64,000 nucleotides of DNA, taken from the NCBI GenBank assembly GCA_946965045.2, contig OX337233.1, positions 3,534,001-3,598,000 of the forward strand, read 5' to 3'. Positions within the stretch are counted from its first letter, which is position 1. Every line of letters starts with the position of its first letter. This document shows, piece by piece, positions 20,271-29,921 of this stretch. Under the pieces are notes generated by a model. The model saw only the letters and a list, made by a program, of their open reading frames with translations. It did not search any database and had not been told where the DNA came from. The position numbers were made by a program, and so were the translations under genes. Origin of the DNA: Epithemia pelagica. Lineage: Eukaryota; Bacillariophyta; Bacillariophyceae; Surirellales; Surirellaceae.

Positions 20271-22121
20271 ATGGGCAATAAACCCTTCAAGATTGCCGTT
20301 CAATTGGACCAGCAAGAATGTGAGGCCGGTCAAGTGATTACGGGTAAGGTGTACTTGTCCATTGGACGATTGTGCGATGCCAGTAGCTTTCGAGGCATTC
20401 ACTTGTTGTTGCACGGTGTCGAACGATCGGATATTGCTGCTGCTCCTGGTACTTTGGAATACGATCGACGACGACGAGCGGGGCGACCCTTTGTGGAAAC
20501 ATCGTCGCATACCATTGTCCATGTCGATTATCCCCTTGTGGACTTGACGGGCATTTCAAGAGGTCAATACGAATATCCCTTTCAATTACCGCTACGAGAC
20601 GATCTTCCAGCCTCCGTGAAATGTGCACTGGGTGATCGAGACAAGAGTTTTTGTGAAATCAAGTACACCTTGACGGCCTATGTGGTCCATACCGGACCTC
20701 AAAATTCCGACAATGATTCCATTTTACGCCATGATCTCAAATTGACCATGAAAGGATTGCCCTCGAATCCTATTGTGGGTCTGAAACCCATTCGTACCGA
20801 TACGACCATTTTTCCAATCACCTCCTGTTGGTTTTGGAGTCAAGGACACATTGCCTTGGGATGGTCCAGCAGTTGTTCCGTGGCTTTGCCCGGCGACAAT
20901 GTCCATGTGCGAGTCTGGGGCGAGAATCAAAGCAAACTCAATGTCGAATATATCAGTGTCAAGTGGATGGAACGAGTCACGTGGCATTCGGAACGAGCCG
21001 ATGGACAGCGCAGCCAAAAATCGGCACCACGATTGTTGGCCGAACAACGACAATCGCCGCAACATGCGCACTGGATGGCCGGCGAAGATAGTACTAGTTT
21101 GAGTAGCGGTCGTTCGACGCATCAAGCTCTATTACATGACGACGATCGTCCCAGCATGGTCTTTACCCTCAAACTTCCTCGTCATGCCCGTCAAACCTTT
21201 ACCGGTCGCTTGTTGCAAGTGCAGCATTATCTGGTCGTCTCCGTCCATACATCGGGTGGATACAGCAGCAGTACGCCCGAATCCACCTTTCCGGTTTCCA
21301 TTCGAACACGGCATCGTACGAGCACTCCCTCGGCTGCTGCTGCACCTACCGCCACGGCAAACGCCGTCCCCACGTCTTCCACCGCCGTGTCACCGTCGGC
21401 ACCCAGTGATTTGTACGACACGGAACAAGAACCCTTGGTGCAAGCGCATGCCCTGCCAGAAGATTGGAATCCCACACAAGCAGATTTGATTTCCTTACCC
21501 TTGGCGTCCGCCGTAGTGGTCATGGACCCCATCCCCGTGACACCTCCAAGGACGACGACAACAACACGAACAACCGCCGAACCGGTTGTCGTCTTGGCGC
21601 CTCCTGCAGCAGCAGCAGCTTCTGCCGCTGCTTCTTTGTCAACGACCACCCCTCAGAACGACCCGGTGCGGGCCAAAGTCGTATCCGAGACCACAACGTC
21701 GTCGTCGGAGGAACCACAAAAACAGGATTCGCTGGATCAGTTGGCCACGTTGGTGGCCGACTGTCCCGAAAATTTGGCCGTCATTTTGCAAGATCCTCAA
21801 TGGACACAACGCGTGCAAGGCTTGTCTCCCCGTGAATTTTGTCACTTTGTCCAAACCACGACGACGACAAGTCGTACCGGCGATGCCTTGTCGTCGCAAA
21901 CAACAACGACTATGGTAACTCATGCCTTGGCGGAAGCCATGGGATCTTCCTTTCAAACCAAACATATCTTGGCTTGTTTATGGATGGTCTCCCCGGACCA
22001 TCGCATGTCATTACTTCGGACTGTTTCACCGTTTGCTTCCGACATTGCCTCGAAACGATTTCTGATTGAAGAAGAATTGAATCAAGAAGAATTGACAGTG
22101 TTTCAAGCAGTCCTCAGTTAA
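20271..22121 (+). CDS. arrestin-like protein (only intact copy)
   Basis: A 616-residue protein. The start MGNKPFKIAVQLDQQEC is chosen because the conserved N-arrestin strand begins there and broken copy 3 starts at the same point. Residues 1-155 form an N-arrestin domain (GQVITGKVYLSIGR, GIHLLLHGVERSD, EYPFQLPLRDDLPASVK). Residues about 170-345 form a C-arrestin domain (IALGWSSSCSVALPGDNV, NQSKLNVEYISVKWME, TGRLLQVQHYLVV). A Pro/Thr/Ala-rich linker of about 140 residues follows, then a conserved helical C-terminal domain from DSLDQLATLV to VFQAVLS. Alpha-arrestins act as trafficking or ubiquitin-ligase adaptors; no PPxY motif is evident. The kelch gene at 22487 follows in the same orientation. 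Four other copies in the window are decayed, so this one is probably under selection. Confidence 0.85.
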   Translation: MGNKPFKIAVQLDQQECEAGQVITGKVYLSIGRLCDASSFRGIHLLLHGVERSDIAAAPGTLEYDRRRRAGRPFVETSSHTIVHVDYPLVDLTGISRGQYEYPFQLPLRDDLPASVKCALGDRDKSFCEIKYTLTAYVVHTGPQNSDNDSILRHDLKLTMKGLPSNPIVGLKPIRTDTTIFPITSCWFWSQGHIALGWSSSCSVALPGDNVHVRVWGENQSKLNVEYISVKWMERVTWHSERADGQRSQKSAPRLLAEQRQSPQHAHWMAGEDSTSLSSGRSTHQALLHDDDRPSMVFTLKLPRHARQTFTGRLLQVQHYLVVSVHTSGGYSSSTPESTFPVSIRTRHRTSTPSAAAAPTATANAVPTSSTAVSPSAPSDLYDTEQEPLVQAHALPEDWNPTQADLISLPLASAVVVMDPIPVTPPRTTTTTRTTAEPVVVLAPPAAAAASAAASLSTTTPQNDPVRAKVVSETTTSSSEEPQKQDSLDQLATLVADCPENLAVILQDPQWTQRVQGLSPREFCHFVQTTTTTSRTGDALSSQTTTTMVTHALAEAMGSSFQTKHILACLWMVSPDHRMSLLRTVSPFASDIASKRFLIEEELNQEELTVFQAVLS

Positions 22122-22304
22122 GAATAGTAATCCTTGGGACCTGTAGAATAGAATGCAAAGTGCTTTGGCTTGCCTTTCTCTTTTAACTGAGAAAGGGTGC
22201 TATAATTGTCTTTCTTTCCCCTAATATAGACCGCGGATGGTTCACTGGATATGGAATAGATCCGTCCGTGGCCATTCCTGTGACGGTGAGGGACCTTGCA
22301 CCTT

Positions 22305-22395
22305 CGCCCGGCGATAGTCATTTCAAAACAAAACACTTAACAATCACCTATGGGACTTGGATTGGGCTTATGTCTTATGGCCGTTTGGCGCCATG
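22305..22395 (+). promoter_or_regulatory. conserved upstream element of kelch copy 4
   Basis: Contains GCCCGGCGATAGTCATTTCA followed by GGGCTTATGTCTTATGG and TTTGGCGCCAT, about 90-180 bp upstream of the kelch start. The same ordered blocks occur upstream of copies 2 and 5 and partly copy 1. Confidence 0.45.
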
Positions 22396-22486
22396 CGAAC
22401 ACCGACTGATCAGATGCACCGCATCACATCATCATCTATTCTTTCTCAATTCTCACCGAGAACAAAAAAGCGAAGCGAAAGGGACA

Positions 22487-23638
22487 ATGACGACGCACAT
22501 CCTCCGCGAACTAGCGCAGTTCTCCCGTCTGGCTTTTACAGACGGTGATGACATTCAAGAAGAACCATGTTGGTGGCCATCAGAATGGCCTTACATTCCA
22601 GGAGGTGGGCGACAACAACACGCAACGGTTGTTGTGGATCATCCCGACCAGAGCCAAGGACAAATGGTTGTCGTGTTGGGAGGACAAGGCGATTATTGTG
22701 AGGACTTAGATTCCGTTCTTCTGTTGAACGTGGAGGATCATAAGAAAGGGTGGCGAGAAGCACGAGCTAGGATGAATGAACCACGGTCGTTGTTTGCTGC
22801 CGTGGTATGCAATGGACATGTTTATGCCATTGGAGGAGAAAATGATGAGTCTCATGAGTATACGTTGTCCTCCATCGAAAGAATTGGCATTAGAGATTTG
22901 GTGGATTCATCATTCGCGATCAATAAAAAGAATCAGACATGGACCACGTTGGAATGCCGTTTGTCGAACGAAACAAGTGGATGCGCCGCGGCCGTTGTAC
23001 ACGACAGATTCATTGTTGTGGCGGGTGGAGAATACAGAGATATTTTTTCATCGGTTGATATTATTGACACGTGCTCCAAAAGTCAATGTTCTGTCATATC
23101 TGGACCACCGATGAATGTGGCTCGAACTTGTTTCGGAATGGCCGTGGTTGGTTCACGTATCTATATCGTTGGTGGCAGGGGCGTAAATTATGCTAGGGAG
23201 AAACATGATCCGTGCTACAAGAACCTTGGCTCTGTAGAGTACCTTGAGTTTGATGATTGGCTGACAGAAGGACCCCCAAGCGCAACACCTATGTTGCCTT
23301 CCACCAAGTCCTGGAAAATTCACAAGGATCTTGTCCTTTACTCTCCTCGATTTAACCATGGTATGGTCAGAGTGGGATCTTGCCTTGTCGTAGTAGGAGG
23401 GGCAACAAGTGACTTTGATTCCTTGCTTTCTACGGAGGTGCTGGACACGCATGACAACTTTGTATGGGAGCTGCCAGAACTATCCATTGAAAAGCAAGGT
23501 TCTTGTGTGGTTGCCGTCACAACTGGCATTGTAACGATGGGAGGCTCTCACTTTGGGGAAAAACATCCGGGTGAAACACTGTCTCTTTTTGACAAGTACT
23601 CTTTGTGTTTTCATGCTCTGCGATCAGGGCTTTGTTGA
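22487..23638 (+). CDS. kelch-repeat beta-propeller protein, copy 4
   Basis: A 383-residue product starting MTTHILRELAQFSRLAF, aligned with the start of copy 5. Kelch glycine pairs: VVVLGGQ, YAIGGE, VVAGGE, YIVGGR and VVVGGA. The tail after DKYSLCF differs (HALRSGLC) from the GLMALGKAP tail of the other copies. It lies 365 bp downstream of the intact arrestin gene on the same strand, the only pair in which both genes are open. The recurring pairing suggests shared ancestry as a unit and perhaps a joint role, but no direct link is visible. Confidence 0.8.
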   Translation: MTTHILRELAQFSRLAFTDGDDIQEEPCWWPSEWPYIPGGGRQQHATVVVDHPDQSQGQMVVVLGGQGDYCEDLDSVLLLNVEDHKKGWREARARMNEPRSLFAAVVCNGHVYAIGGENDESHEYTLSSIERIGIRDLVDSSFAINKKNQTWTTLECRLSNETSGCAAAVVHDRFIVVAGGEYRDIFSSVDIIDTCSKSQCSVISGPPMNVARTCFGMAVVGSRIYIVGGRGVNYAREKHDPCYKNLGSVEYLEFDDWLTEGPPSATPMLPSTKSWKIHKDLVLYSPRFNHGMVRVGSCLVVVGGATSDFDSLLSTEVLDTHDNFVWELPELSIEKQGSCVVAVTTGIVTMGGSHFGEKHPGETLSLFDKYSLCFHALRSGLC

Positions 23639-24568
23639 TAGTTTGTGGAAGTTTCGTTGCGCTTGGCATATTTGTCTATTTGTTCGGAACAAAGACCATT
23701 GGCCTTGTGAATGATATAGCCAAGGAATGACTTGGTTGGCATGTGGAACGAAGTGTGGCGTCCCTACCCACAATCCGTCCCATCTTTTACTAACCGTATT
23801 GATAAGATTCCTTCTGATTGAATGATTCGACCTAGCTAGCTAGGATGAAGGATCGTGGATGTTCCGGTCGTTTGATACTGTTTCCCTTGCTTTGTTTCTG
23901 TTTACTATGCAACAAAGAGAAAGGAAATTCATCTGAGAAAGGAAAGATAGCTCTTGGAGCTGGAGGAGTGAAAGCTACCCTTTCATGACCCTCCGAAAGT
24001 AGAAGAACAAACCCCGTCCTTCACACCATATGAGTTGAAGTGATCTCAATAGATAGGAAGAATATCGTGGACGATCGGCGTTCGTTTCATCCTGCTGTCG
24101 TCTGATGGTTTCTCTCTATTGTCTATTTCGAACCTTTAGAGAGTTAGAGATGACAAAGGAACGGCTTCACCATGGAAATGGGTAGCTACCCAGTCATGAC
24201 TCAGATACCCCTTTTCCAACATGTTAAAGACCCACGACTCACGCAATCCACTCATCGATCTTTTGAATCTCTTTCGGGAAGTCGTTTGGTTGTTGTGGTT
24301 GTTGGGCGTGATCCTCTCTCTCCATGGAACTGAAGAATGCTCAAACCGTAAAGACGAGAAACAAAAGAGACTCACGTTGGTCGTCTTGCTCAATCACTAC
24401 CGTTGGGAGCTCGCCACGAATCACATTGAAAACCACATTTCTATCCTCCAAGCTAATAAAAAGGCAGAAAAACAGGACAAGTTCCCATCATCACTGCCAC
24501 CTGCAGCAACATCCACAGAGAAAAAGTACGAGAGCTTTGGATCTGAGGTTGCTTTTCTCACAAACAAA
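23639..24568. other. intergenic region, duplicated at 28209-28545
   Basis: No supported gene. An open frame from 24221 runs into the SGNH gene, but its counterpart downstream of kelch copy 5 is not open, so it is probably promoter and 5' UTR. Confidence 0.4.
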
Positions 24569-26251
24569 ATGCCACTTTCCTCGTCGGACTATCGTCATTC
24601 GGCCTTATCGCAGACAGAAGAGGAAGACCACGATATACCAACGAAAGGCCTTCACTCTGCTGCCAAACAAGACAACAACAACGACAAGACACCATTACGC
24701 TCCGCCCCTGCCACCACCAAGTTCTCCCCGTTAGAACTTGAAGAGTTTGGATCGGAAGAACACGAGACCAATCACCAGTTTGGTACAACAACAAGTGTCC
24801 AGCCACAAAGGACGACACCCACCAGTACTTGGTCGTCATCCTTGTCCCCGCTCTTTCGTTGGATTGCCGAAACGGAACATCAACGCACTCATTCGGCAAT
24901 CTATCAGCATGTGACTGGGGACGACCATGATGACGATGATGATGATCATCCAGACGACTTGTTCCAGGAGCACACGTTGGAGGAACACAACGACGAGGAT
25001 GACGACTTGTTGGATGGAGTGACACCGGTCCGGACGTCTGTTTGTCCTTTGTTTGGAGGAAATGATGAGGATGAGGATGCAGAAGAATCGGGTAGTACAC
25101 GTTTCTGGTATCGGAGTGTCGCGTGTCTCTTGGTGGTGCTGGTGGCGGCCATTGTCCTAGTACCAGCAACGACTACGACAACTACGAGGTCTACCAATCA
25201 TCATCATGCCAGGGGATCCTATGCTCGAACTTGTCGCAAGCAAGTCTTTGACCAGGCCCAACAACTGGAGGGGGATGGCATTCATTCCTGGCAATCCTTT
25301 CAAACCTCCATGGCCACCAACCAAAATTGGTGTCGTCCTCCTCGTAACACCCACCAGCATTCAACATCAACCAGCGACTGTCTCTGTACCAGTCGCGTCG
25401 AGGCGAGATCGAGACATCCAGACGGCTCTCCCAACAGTCATAATCAGCCAGGCGATGAAGAGACTGAACCGACAAGCGCATGGGATGTGGCCGTGGCGAA
25501 ACAAAATGTGCAAACCTTGTTGAATCAAACATCGGCTGTGGATGTGGTCTTTCTCGGTGACGAGCGAATGGCTCGATGGAGAGGCATGGTCCAAGGGACG
25601 GTACGACCCGAATTGGCCGACAATACCAAGGTCTTTGATCACTTTTTTACAAGACAGCCACAACAACAAGAAGCACAAATCTCGGGTGTGTCCATGGCTG
25701 TGACGGGAGATGAATGTCCTCATCTCTTGTATCGACTGCGCCGTACCTATGCCAATGCCTTGACAACATTGGTTCATCATGCACCCATTTGGTGGTTAGT
25801 GATTGGCACCAATGACGTTGTCACACACACGTGTGCCTATCCCGGTGTTTTGGCCGGCATTCTGGCTCTGGTGACGGAATTGCAACGACAAAGTCCACAC
25901 AGTACCATTGTCATCAATTCGCTGTTGCCAACCAAGGACATGGATCTCTGGAACCACACGATTCATCCACTCAATCAAGCCTTGCAGTGTTATGTCGCTG
26001 GACTCGACTATGACGTGCATCGTGTCGAATTAATGGATGTCACCAACTTGTTTCTCGACAACCAGGATTCCTCACTCATTCCACGCCGCAATGAATCCTT
26101 ATTTGCCTCCTCGTTCCCAAATATTCATGACGATGACGACGAAGGCCACCAGGCCTATCCAAATGCCTTGGGCTATCAAATCTGGGGACAAGCCATTGTC
26201 GAGAAGATCCAGGAACTACGAGGCAAGCGACGACGACTGCAACAACAATGA
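24569..26251 (+). CDS. membrane-anchored SGNH/GDSL-fold protein lacking catalytic residues
   Basis: The start at 24569 (MPLSSSDYRHSALSQ) gives 560 residues and begins an acidic cytosolic-type domain. The frame is open to 24221, but that part lies in duplicated non-coding sequence. A single transmembrane segment (SVACLLVVLVAAIVLVPA) sits near residues 183-203, followed by a region with several cysteines and an SGNH-like domain: VDVVFLGDERMARW near residue 325 (block I), VIGTNDV near 411 (block III, GxND) and YPNALGYQIWGQAI near 529 (block V). Block I has Glu where the nucleophilic Ser should be (GDS to GDE), and block V has Tyr where the His of DxxHP normally lies. Catalysis by the usual triad looks impossible, so it may be a pseudoenzyme or glycan-binding surface protein with a lumenal or extracellular domain. 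Confidence 0.7.
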   Translation: MPLSSSDYRHSALSQTEEEDHDIPTKGLHSAAKQDNNNDKTPLRSAPATTKFSPLELEEFGSEEHETNHQFGTTTSVQPQRTTPTSTWSSSLSPLFRWIAETEHQRTHSAIYQHVTGDDHDDDDDDHPDDLFQEHTLEEHNDEDDDLLDGVTPVRTSVCPLFGGNDEDEDAEESGSTRFWYRSVACLLVVLVAAIVLVPATTTTTTRSTNHHHARGSYARTCRKQVFDQAQQLEGDGIHSWQSFQTSMATNQNWCRPPRNTHQHSTSTSDCLCTSRVEARSRHPDGSPNSHNQPGDEETEPTSAWDVAVAKQNVQTLLNQTSAVDVVFLGDERMARWRGMVQGTVRPELADNTKVFDHFFTRQPQQQEAQISGVSMAVTGDECPHLLYRLRRTYANALTTLVHHAPIWWLVIGTNDVVTHTCAYPGVLAGILALVTELQRQSPHSTIVINSLLPTKDMDLWNHTIHPLNQALQCYVAGLDYDVHRVELMDVTNLFLDNQDSSLIPRRNESLFASSFPNIHDDDDEGHQAYPNALGYQIWGQAIVEKIQELRGKRRRLQQQ

Positions 26252-26502
26252 TAGTCGGTCGACAGTGGAACGAATGTATATTGCACAATCCGAATACAAA
26301 AGAGTCTAGGGTCTACAGAGACAATCCCAACGAATGGTGGTTCTATGTTACGACTGGTGCAGTACATGCACGGCATTCTACGACTACTCGCGCATGGAGT
26401 CATTGTAGGCCTTATCAGTCTTGGTTGGGTGCCATTTTCCCTTTTCAATTTTACACGAGTCGTACCGTCGATTCCTTTCGTCGCGAACGCCCATGACGTC
26501 GA

Positions 26503-26640
26503 AGGTAGCTCATGCCTTGACACAAGCCATGGGGTCTTTCAAACCAAGCTTCTCTTGGCCTGTTTGTGGATAGTCTCCTCGGACCATCACATGTACAAGA
26601 ATTCAATCGGAAAGAATTGGCTAATCCTTGGGATCTTGTA
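26503..26640 (+). pseudogene. remnant of arrestin-like gene, copy 5 (3' end only)
   Basis: The sequence AGCTCATGCCTTGACACAAG and following bases match the last helix region of the intact arrestin gene (THALAEAMGSSFQTK, LACLWMVSPDH in codons), followed by the shared trailer ATCCTTGGGATCTTGTAG. Only about 130 bp remain. It marks the 5' edge of the second plus-strand arrestin-kelch unit. Confidence 0.7.
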
Positions 26641-26802
26641 GAGTCATTCGGGACGCCTTACTCTTGTAATTGAGAAAGGGCGCTATGTTCGAATTTCTCG
26701 TATACGCTCGACAGTCGACTGTGAACTGTGAATGTATGGATCCGAGACAGAGAATACCTTACCATTGTGAGAGTGAGTGTGAGCGTGGATACTTTAGTAA
26801 GC

Positions 26803-26880
26803 CGCCCGGCGATAGTCATTTCAAACCAAAACAATCGCCCCAATGGATCGGGCTTATGTCTTTCGGCTGAATGGCGCCAT
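26803..26880 (+). promoter_or_regulatory. conserved upstream element of kelch copy 5
   Basis: Contains GCCCGGCGATAGTCATTTCA, then TCGCCCCAATGGATCGGGCT and CTGAATGGCGCCAT, 50-130 bp before the start codon. It is the best match to the inverted block at 10441-10520. Confidence 0.45.
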
Positions 26881-26930
26881 ATCCACTGATTGTCGTCTGA
26901 TCTCAATTCTCACCGCGAGATCGAAAGACA

Positions 26931-28208
26931 ATGATGAGCCTCCTCCGCCCACTAGCACAGTTCTCCCGACTGGCTTTTACAGACTGTTCTGACATTCAAG
27001 AGGAACCAGCATGGAGGCCATCTGAATGGCCTCCGTTACCAGGAGGTTGGCGACTACAACACACATCGGTTGTTGTGGATCATCCCGACAAGGACCAAGG
27101 ACAAATTGTTATCGTATTGGGAGGATATCACGGCCATGGTAGTGACTTAAATTCCGTTCTTCTGTTGAATGTTGACGATCATAAGAAAGGGTGGCGAGAA
27201 GCACGCGCTAGGCTGAATGAAGCACGGTCGTTGTGTGCTGTCGTGGTATGCAATGGAGCTCTCTACGCCATTGGAGGAGAATATGATGAGACTCAAGATT
27301 CTTCGTTGTCCACCATTGAAAGAATTTATATTACAGATCTGGTTTATTCATCGTTTGCAAGCAATACAAACAATTATCAGTGGACGACGTTAGAATGCCG
27401 TTTATCTGACAACAGAGGTGGGTGCGCCGCGGCCGTTGTACAGGACAGATTCATTGTTGTGGCGGGTGGAGAATATAGAGATGTTCTTTCATCGGTTGAT
27501 ATTATTGACACATGCTCCCAAAGCCAATGTTCCGTCATATCTGGACCACCGATGAATGTGGCTCGAACTTGCTTTGGAATGGCCGTGGTTGGTTCACGTA
27601 TTTATGTCGTTGGTGGTCGGGGCGTATATGATGATAGGGCGGAAGATGATCCGTACTACAAGAACCTTGGCTCTGTCGAGTACCTGGATTGTGATGATTG
27701 GCTGACAGAAGGACCCCCAATTTCAACATCTATGTCGCCATCCACGAAGTCATGGAACATTCATAATGATCTTGTTCTTGGCACTCCTCGATACAATCAT
27801 GGTATGGTCAGAGTGGGATCCTGCCTTGTCGTAGTAGGCGGGGGCAACAGTGAAAGTGCTTTCCATTTTTCTAAGGAGCCGTTGCTCTCGGCGGAGGTGT
27901 TGGACACGCAACGCAACTTTGTATGGGAGTTACCAGAAATGAAACAGGGAAAGCAAGATACTAGCGTGGTTGCCGTTTCAACTGGCATTGTAACGATTGG
28001 AGTTGAAGCACTGTCTCTTGTGGACAAGCACTCTTTGTGTTTCCTTCGGTTGATGGCTCTGGGTAAGTCGCCATACCGACCGAAAGTATTGAAACAAGGT
28101 GCAGAACCGTCAGATGAGGTAGACGCAATTGCGACTGTAGAGGAGACAAGCAAAGGTATTAAGGTGATGCAACGTGATCGAAAGAGACATAAAAGTGACT
28201 CGATATAG
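26931..28208 (+). CDS. kelch-repeat beta-propeller protein, copy 5 (extended C-terminus)
   Basis: A 425-residue product starting MMSLLRPLAQFSRLAF. Blades carry VIVLGGY, YAIGGE, VVAGGE, YVVGGR and VVVGGG. It is closest to copy 4. After DKHSLCFLRLMALGKSP it continues about 40 residues into a basic, charged tail (KGIKVMQRDRKRHKSD) absent from the other copies, probably acquired by read-through into former 3' flank. The tail could act as a nuclear localisation signal. The frame is intact. Confidence 0.8.
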   Translation: MMSLLRPLAQFSRLAFTDCSDIQEEPAWRPSEWPPLPGGWRLQHTSVVVDHPDKDQGQIVIVLGGYHGHGSDLNSVLLLNVDDHKKGWREARARLNEARSLCAVVVCNGALYAIGGEYDETQDSSLSTIERIYITDLVYSSFASNTNNYQWTTLECRLSDNRGGCAAAVVQDRFIVVAGGEYRDVLSSVDIIDTCSQSQCSVISGPPMNVARTCFGMAVVGSRIYVVGGRGVYDDRAEDDPYYKNLGSVEYLDCDDWLTEGPPISTSMSPSTKSWNIHNDLVLGTPRYNHGMVRVGSCLVVVGGGNSESAFHFSKEPLLSAEVLDTQRNFVWELPEMKQGKQDTSVVAVSTGIVTIGVEALSLVDKHSLCFLRLMALGKSPYRPKVLKQGAEPSDEVDAIATVEETSKGIKVMQRDRKRHKSDSI

Positions 28209-28816
28209 CACATTTGCTGGGCAATATGACTACGTAATTCTCAAGTATGTTCTTTCCGTATTTTTGCCGTTGTCTCTAGAGACAGAGATCATAATCTGTT
28301 TGAAATGATTGCTGGCTAGGAAGAAGATCGCGGGCGATCGGCCTTCGTTCCCCTCTATTCAGTACAACCTTTCGAGAGAAAGGAATGTTACCATGGAAAT
28401 GTCTAGCTACCGAGTTATGCGTAATCCTCTCTCCATGGATCCAGAGGAATGAGCAAACCATAAAGACGAAACAGTAGAGACGCACGTTTGTCTTCTTGCT
28501 CAATCACCGCATCGAAGCAGAGTCGCTATCATGGTATGTTTCACTCCTTTTCGCTTCCTATATGGACACCTTTTCTAAAAAAAGAGGAGCTGATGGACAG
28601 AACATTGTGATGCTGCCTCGTAACCGAAAACACAAGTACAGGACTTCGTCTGACAATGTGCGTGAACGTGAAGTAATGCCTGTAGCTCTTGGCATGCATG
28701 TGTTTGTGTTCCCTGTGACTTGTTGTCGATGTCTCCAGTAGAGGATCAAGTGGAATCTGGATCAACATTAATTCTCATCAGGTCCGAACAACTCACGAAT
28801 CGATTGCTGGAACCTT
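28209..28816. other. intergenic region
   Basis: The first half is the duplicated 3' flank also seen at 24040-24430; the second half has no recognisable content. No supported gene. Confidence 0.4.
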
Positions 28817-29668
28817 TCAGTACGGCCACGAGATGTATTTGGTTCCTCCCAACAGATCTAAAAATCCATAATAGTCCATACCATCTGCAAACACAGTTTC
28901 GAGAAAGTCTAGATTCAACTCTTGTTGCTTGGATTGGTTCTTGTTGCTCGCAGCATTCCCACCATCATTTTGCTCTTCTTGTCTCGAGAGTAGAGCATTG
29001 TAGACCATGGTGATGGTCGTATCGTCAATCTGCTGTTGTTGATTCAAAATGGCATTTAATTGGGGTCGCAGGGATGTGGGCAAGGGTCCCGTCGGGTTGC
29101 GAGGATTGTACAAACCTTGTTCTTCCAAGAGTTGCATGTACACTCGCGTTTCGACGCCCTTGTTCATTTTCACCGTCTTTTCCAAGGATGACGAATCGTC
29201 CATTCCATAGGGTTTGAGGGGCCACGCAAAGTCCAACGCTCGAACGCGTTGGGCAAATTGTGCTCGAGACAGAACCACCAAGGAGTCCGACCCAGTCGCT
29301 TCTTCTTGTTGTCTTGCAGACTGGAAAAAGCCATGGCGACGCAACTCGTCCAACGTAATGAGACACGACGATCCTGGGGGTGCCATCGTTTGGCCAAAAC
29401 ACGAAGGACCGGCCAATTTGCCATAGACTTGAATCACTTGTACAATCGGAACAGAAGAAGTAGTAGGCGGCGAGGATAATGATGAGGATGACGATGACAC
29501 TTGGGCAGCCAATAAAGTGGGTACTGGCAGTTGCACCATTTCCGTTTCTGGCAGAAAGGAAAGAAGCGGCAATGGATCCGTCATGGACAATAGAAGCCAT
29601 ACCATTGGCTGGACGATTGTCGATGGCAAAAGAAGCGGAGGCAACATCATCCACATATCTCTTGTCAT
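28817..29668 (-). CDS. hypothetical protein with hydrophobic N-terminus
   Basis: Not recognised. The 283-residue frame opens with a hydrophobic segment (LLLPSTIVQPMVWLLLSM) that could be a signal peptide or anchor, then a Ser-rich run, then a region that looks like globular protein (PIVQVIQVYGKLAGPSCFG, LITLDELRRHGFFQSARQ, GVETRVYMQLLEEQGLYNPRNPTGPLP, FLETVFADGMDYYGFLDLLGG). A Gln-rich stretch precedes the last 30 residues. Codon-like regularity and the ordered C-terminus favour a real gene. Location and role are unknown; a plastid or secreted product is possible. Confidence 0.55.
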   Translation of the reverse strand: MTRDMWMMLPPLLLPSTIVQPMVWLLLSMTDPLPLLSFLPETEMVQLPVPTLLAAQVSSSSSSLSSPPTTSSVPIVQVIQVYGKLAGPSCFGQTMAPPGSSCLITLDELRRHGFFQSARQQEEATGSDSLVVLSRAQFAQRVRALDFAWPLKPYGMDDSSSLEKTVKMNKGVETRVYMQLLEEQGLYNPRNPTGPLPTSLRPQLNAILNQQQQIDDTTITMVYNALLSRQEEQNDGGNAASNKNQSKQQELNLDFLETVFADGMDYYGFLDLLGGTKYISWPY

Positions 29669-29921
29669 CCGGTAAGAAGAACGAAAAGATACCTCGAAGA
29701 AGAATCTAATTCACTGACCACAAGCCGCGATCATCCAAACCACTATGCGTCTCCAAGAAAAACCTTGCTAGCCACTCCTAGATGGACCAAAACGGCGCAT
29801 CTATGGATACAATAGAGAAGTTTAGTTGGCAGTGTAAATACCAGGCTCTATAAAGATATTAAGATATTCCATCTTAGGTACAAACAGAGGCAAAGAGCGC
29901 CAAAAGTGCTAGGCAAGCTCT

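Larger units (their letters stand above)
21910..24430 (+). repeat. duplicated segment A (arrestin 3' end, kelch, 3' flank)
   Basis: It matches segment B (26503-28545) along its length: arrestin C-terminal codons, the conserved intergenic block, the kelch gene, and 3' flank with CACCATGGAAATG, AGCTACC, CTCTCTCCATGGA and GTCTTCTTGCTCAATCAC-type sequence. The duplication boundary lies near the 5' region of the SGNH gene. Confidence 0.7.
26503..28545 (+). repeat. duplicated segment B (arrestin remnant, kelch, 3' flank)
   Basis: Counterpart of segment A at 21910-24430. The SGNH gene is not repeated after it. Confidence 0.7.
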
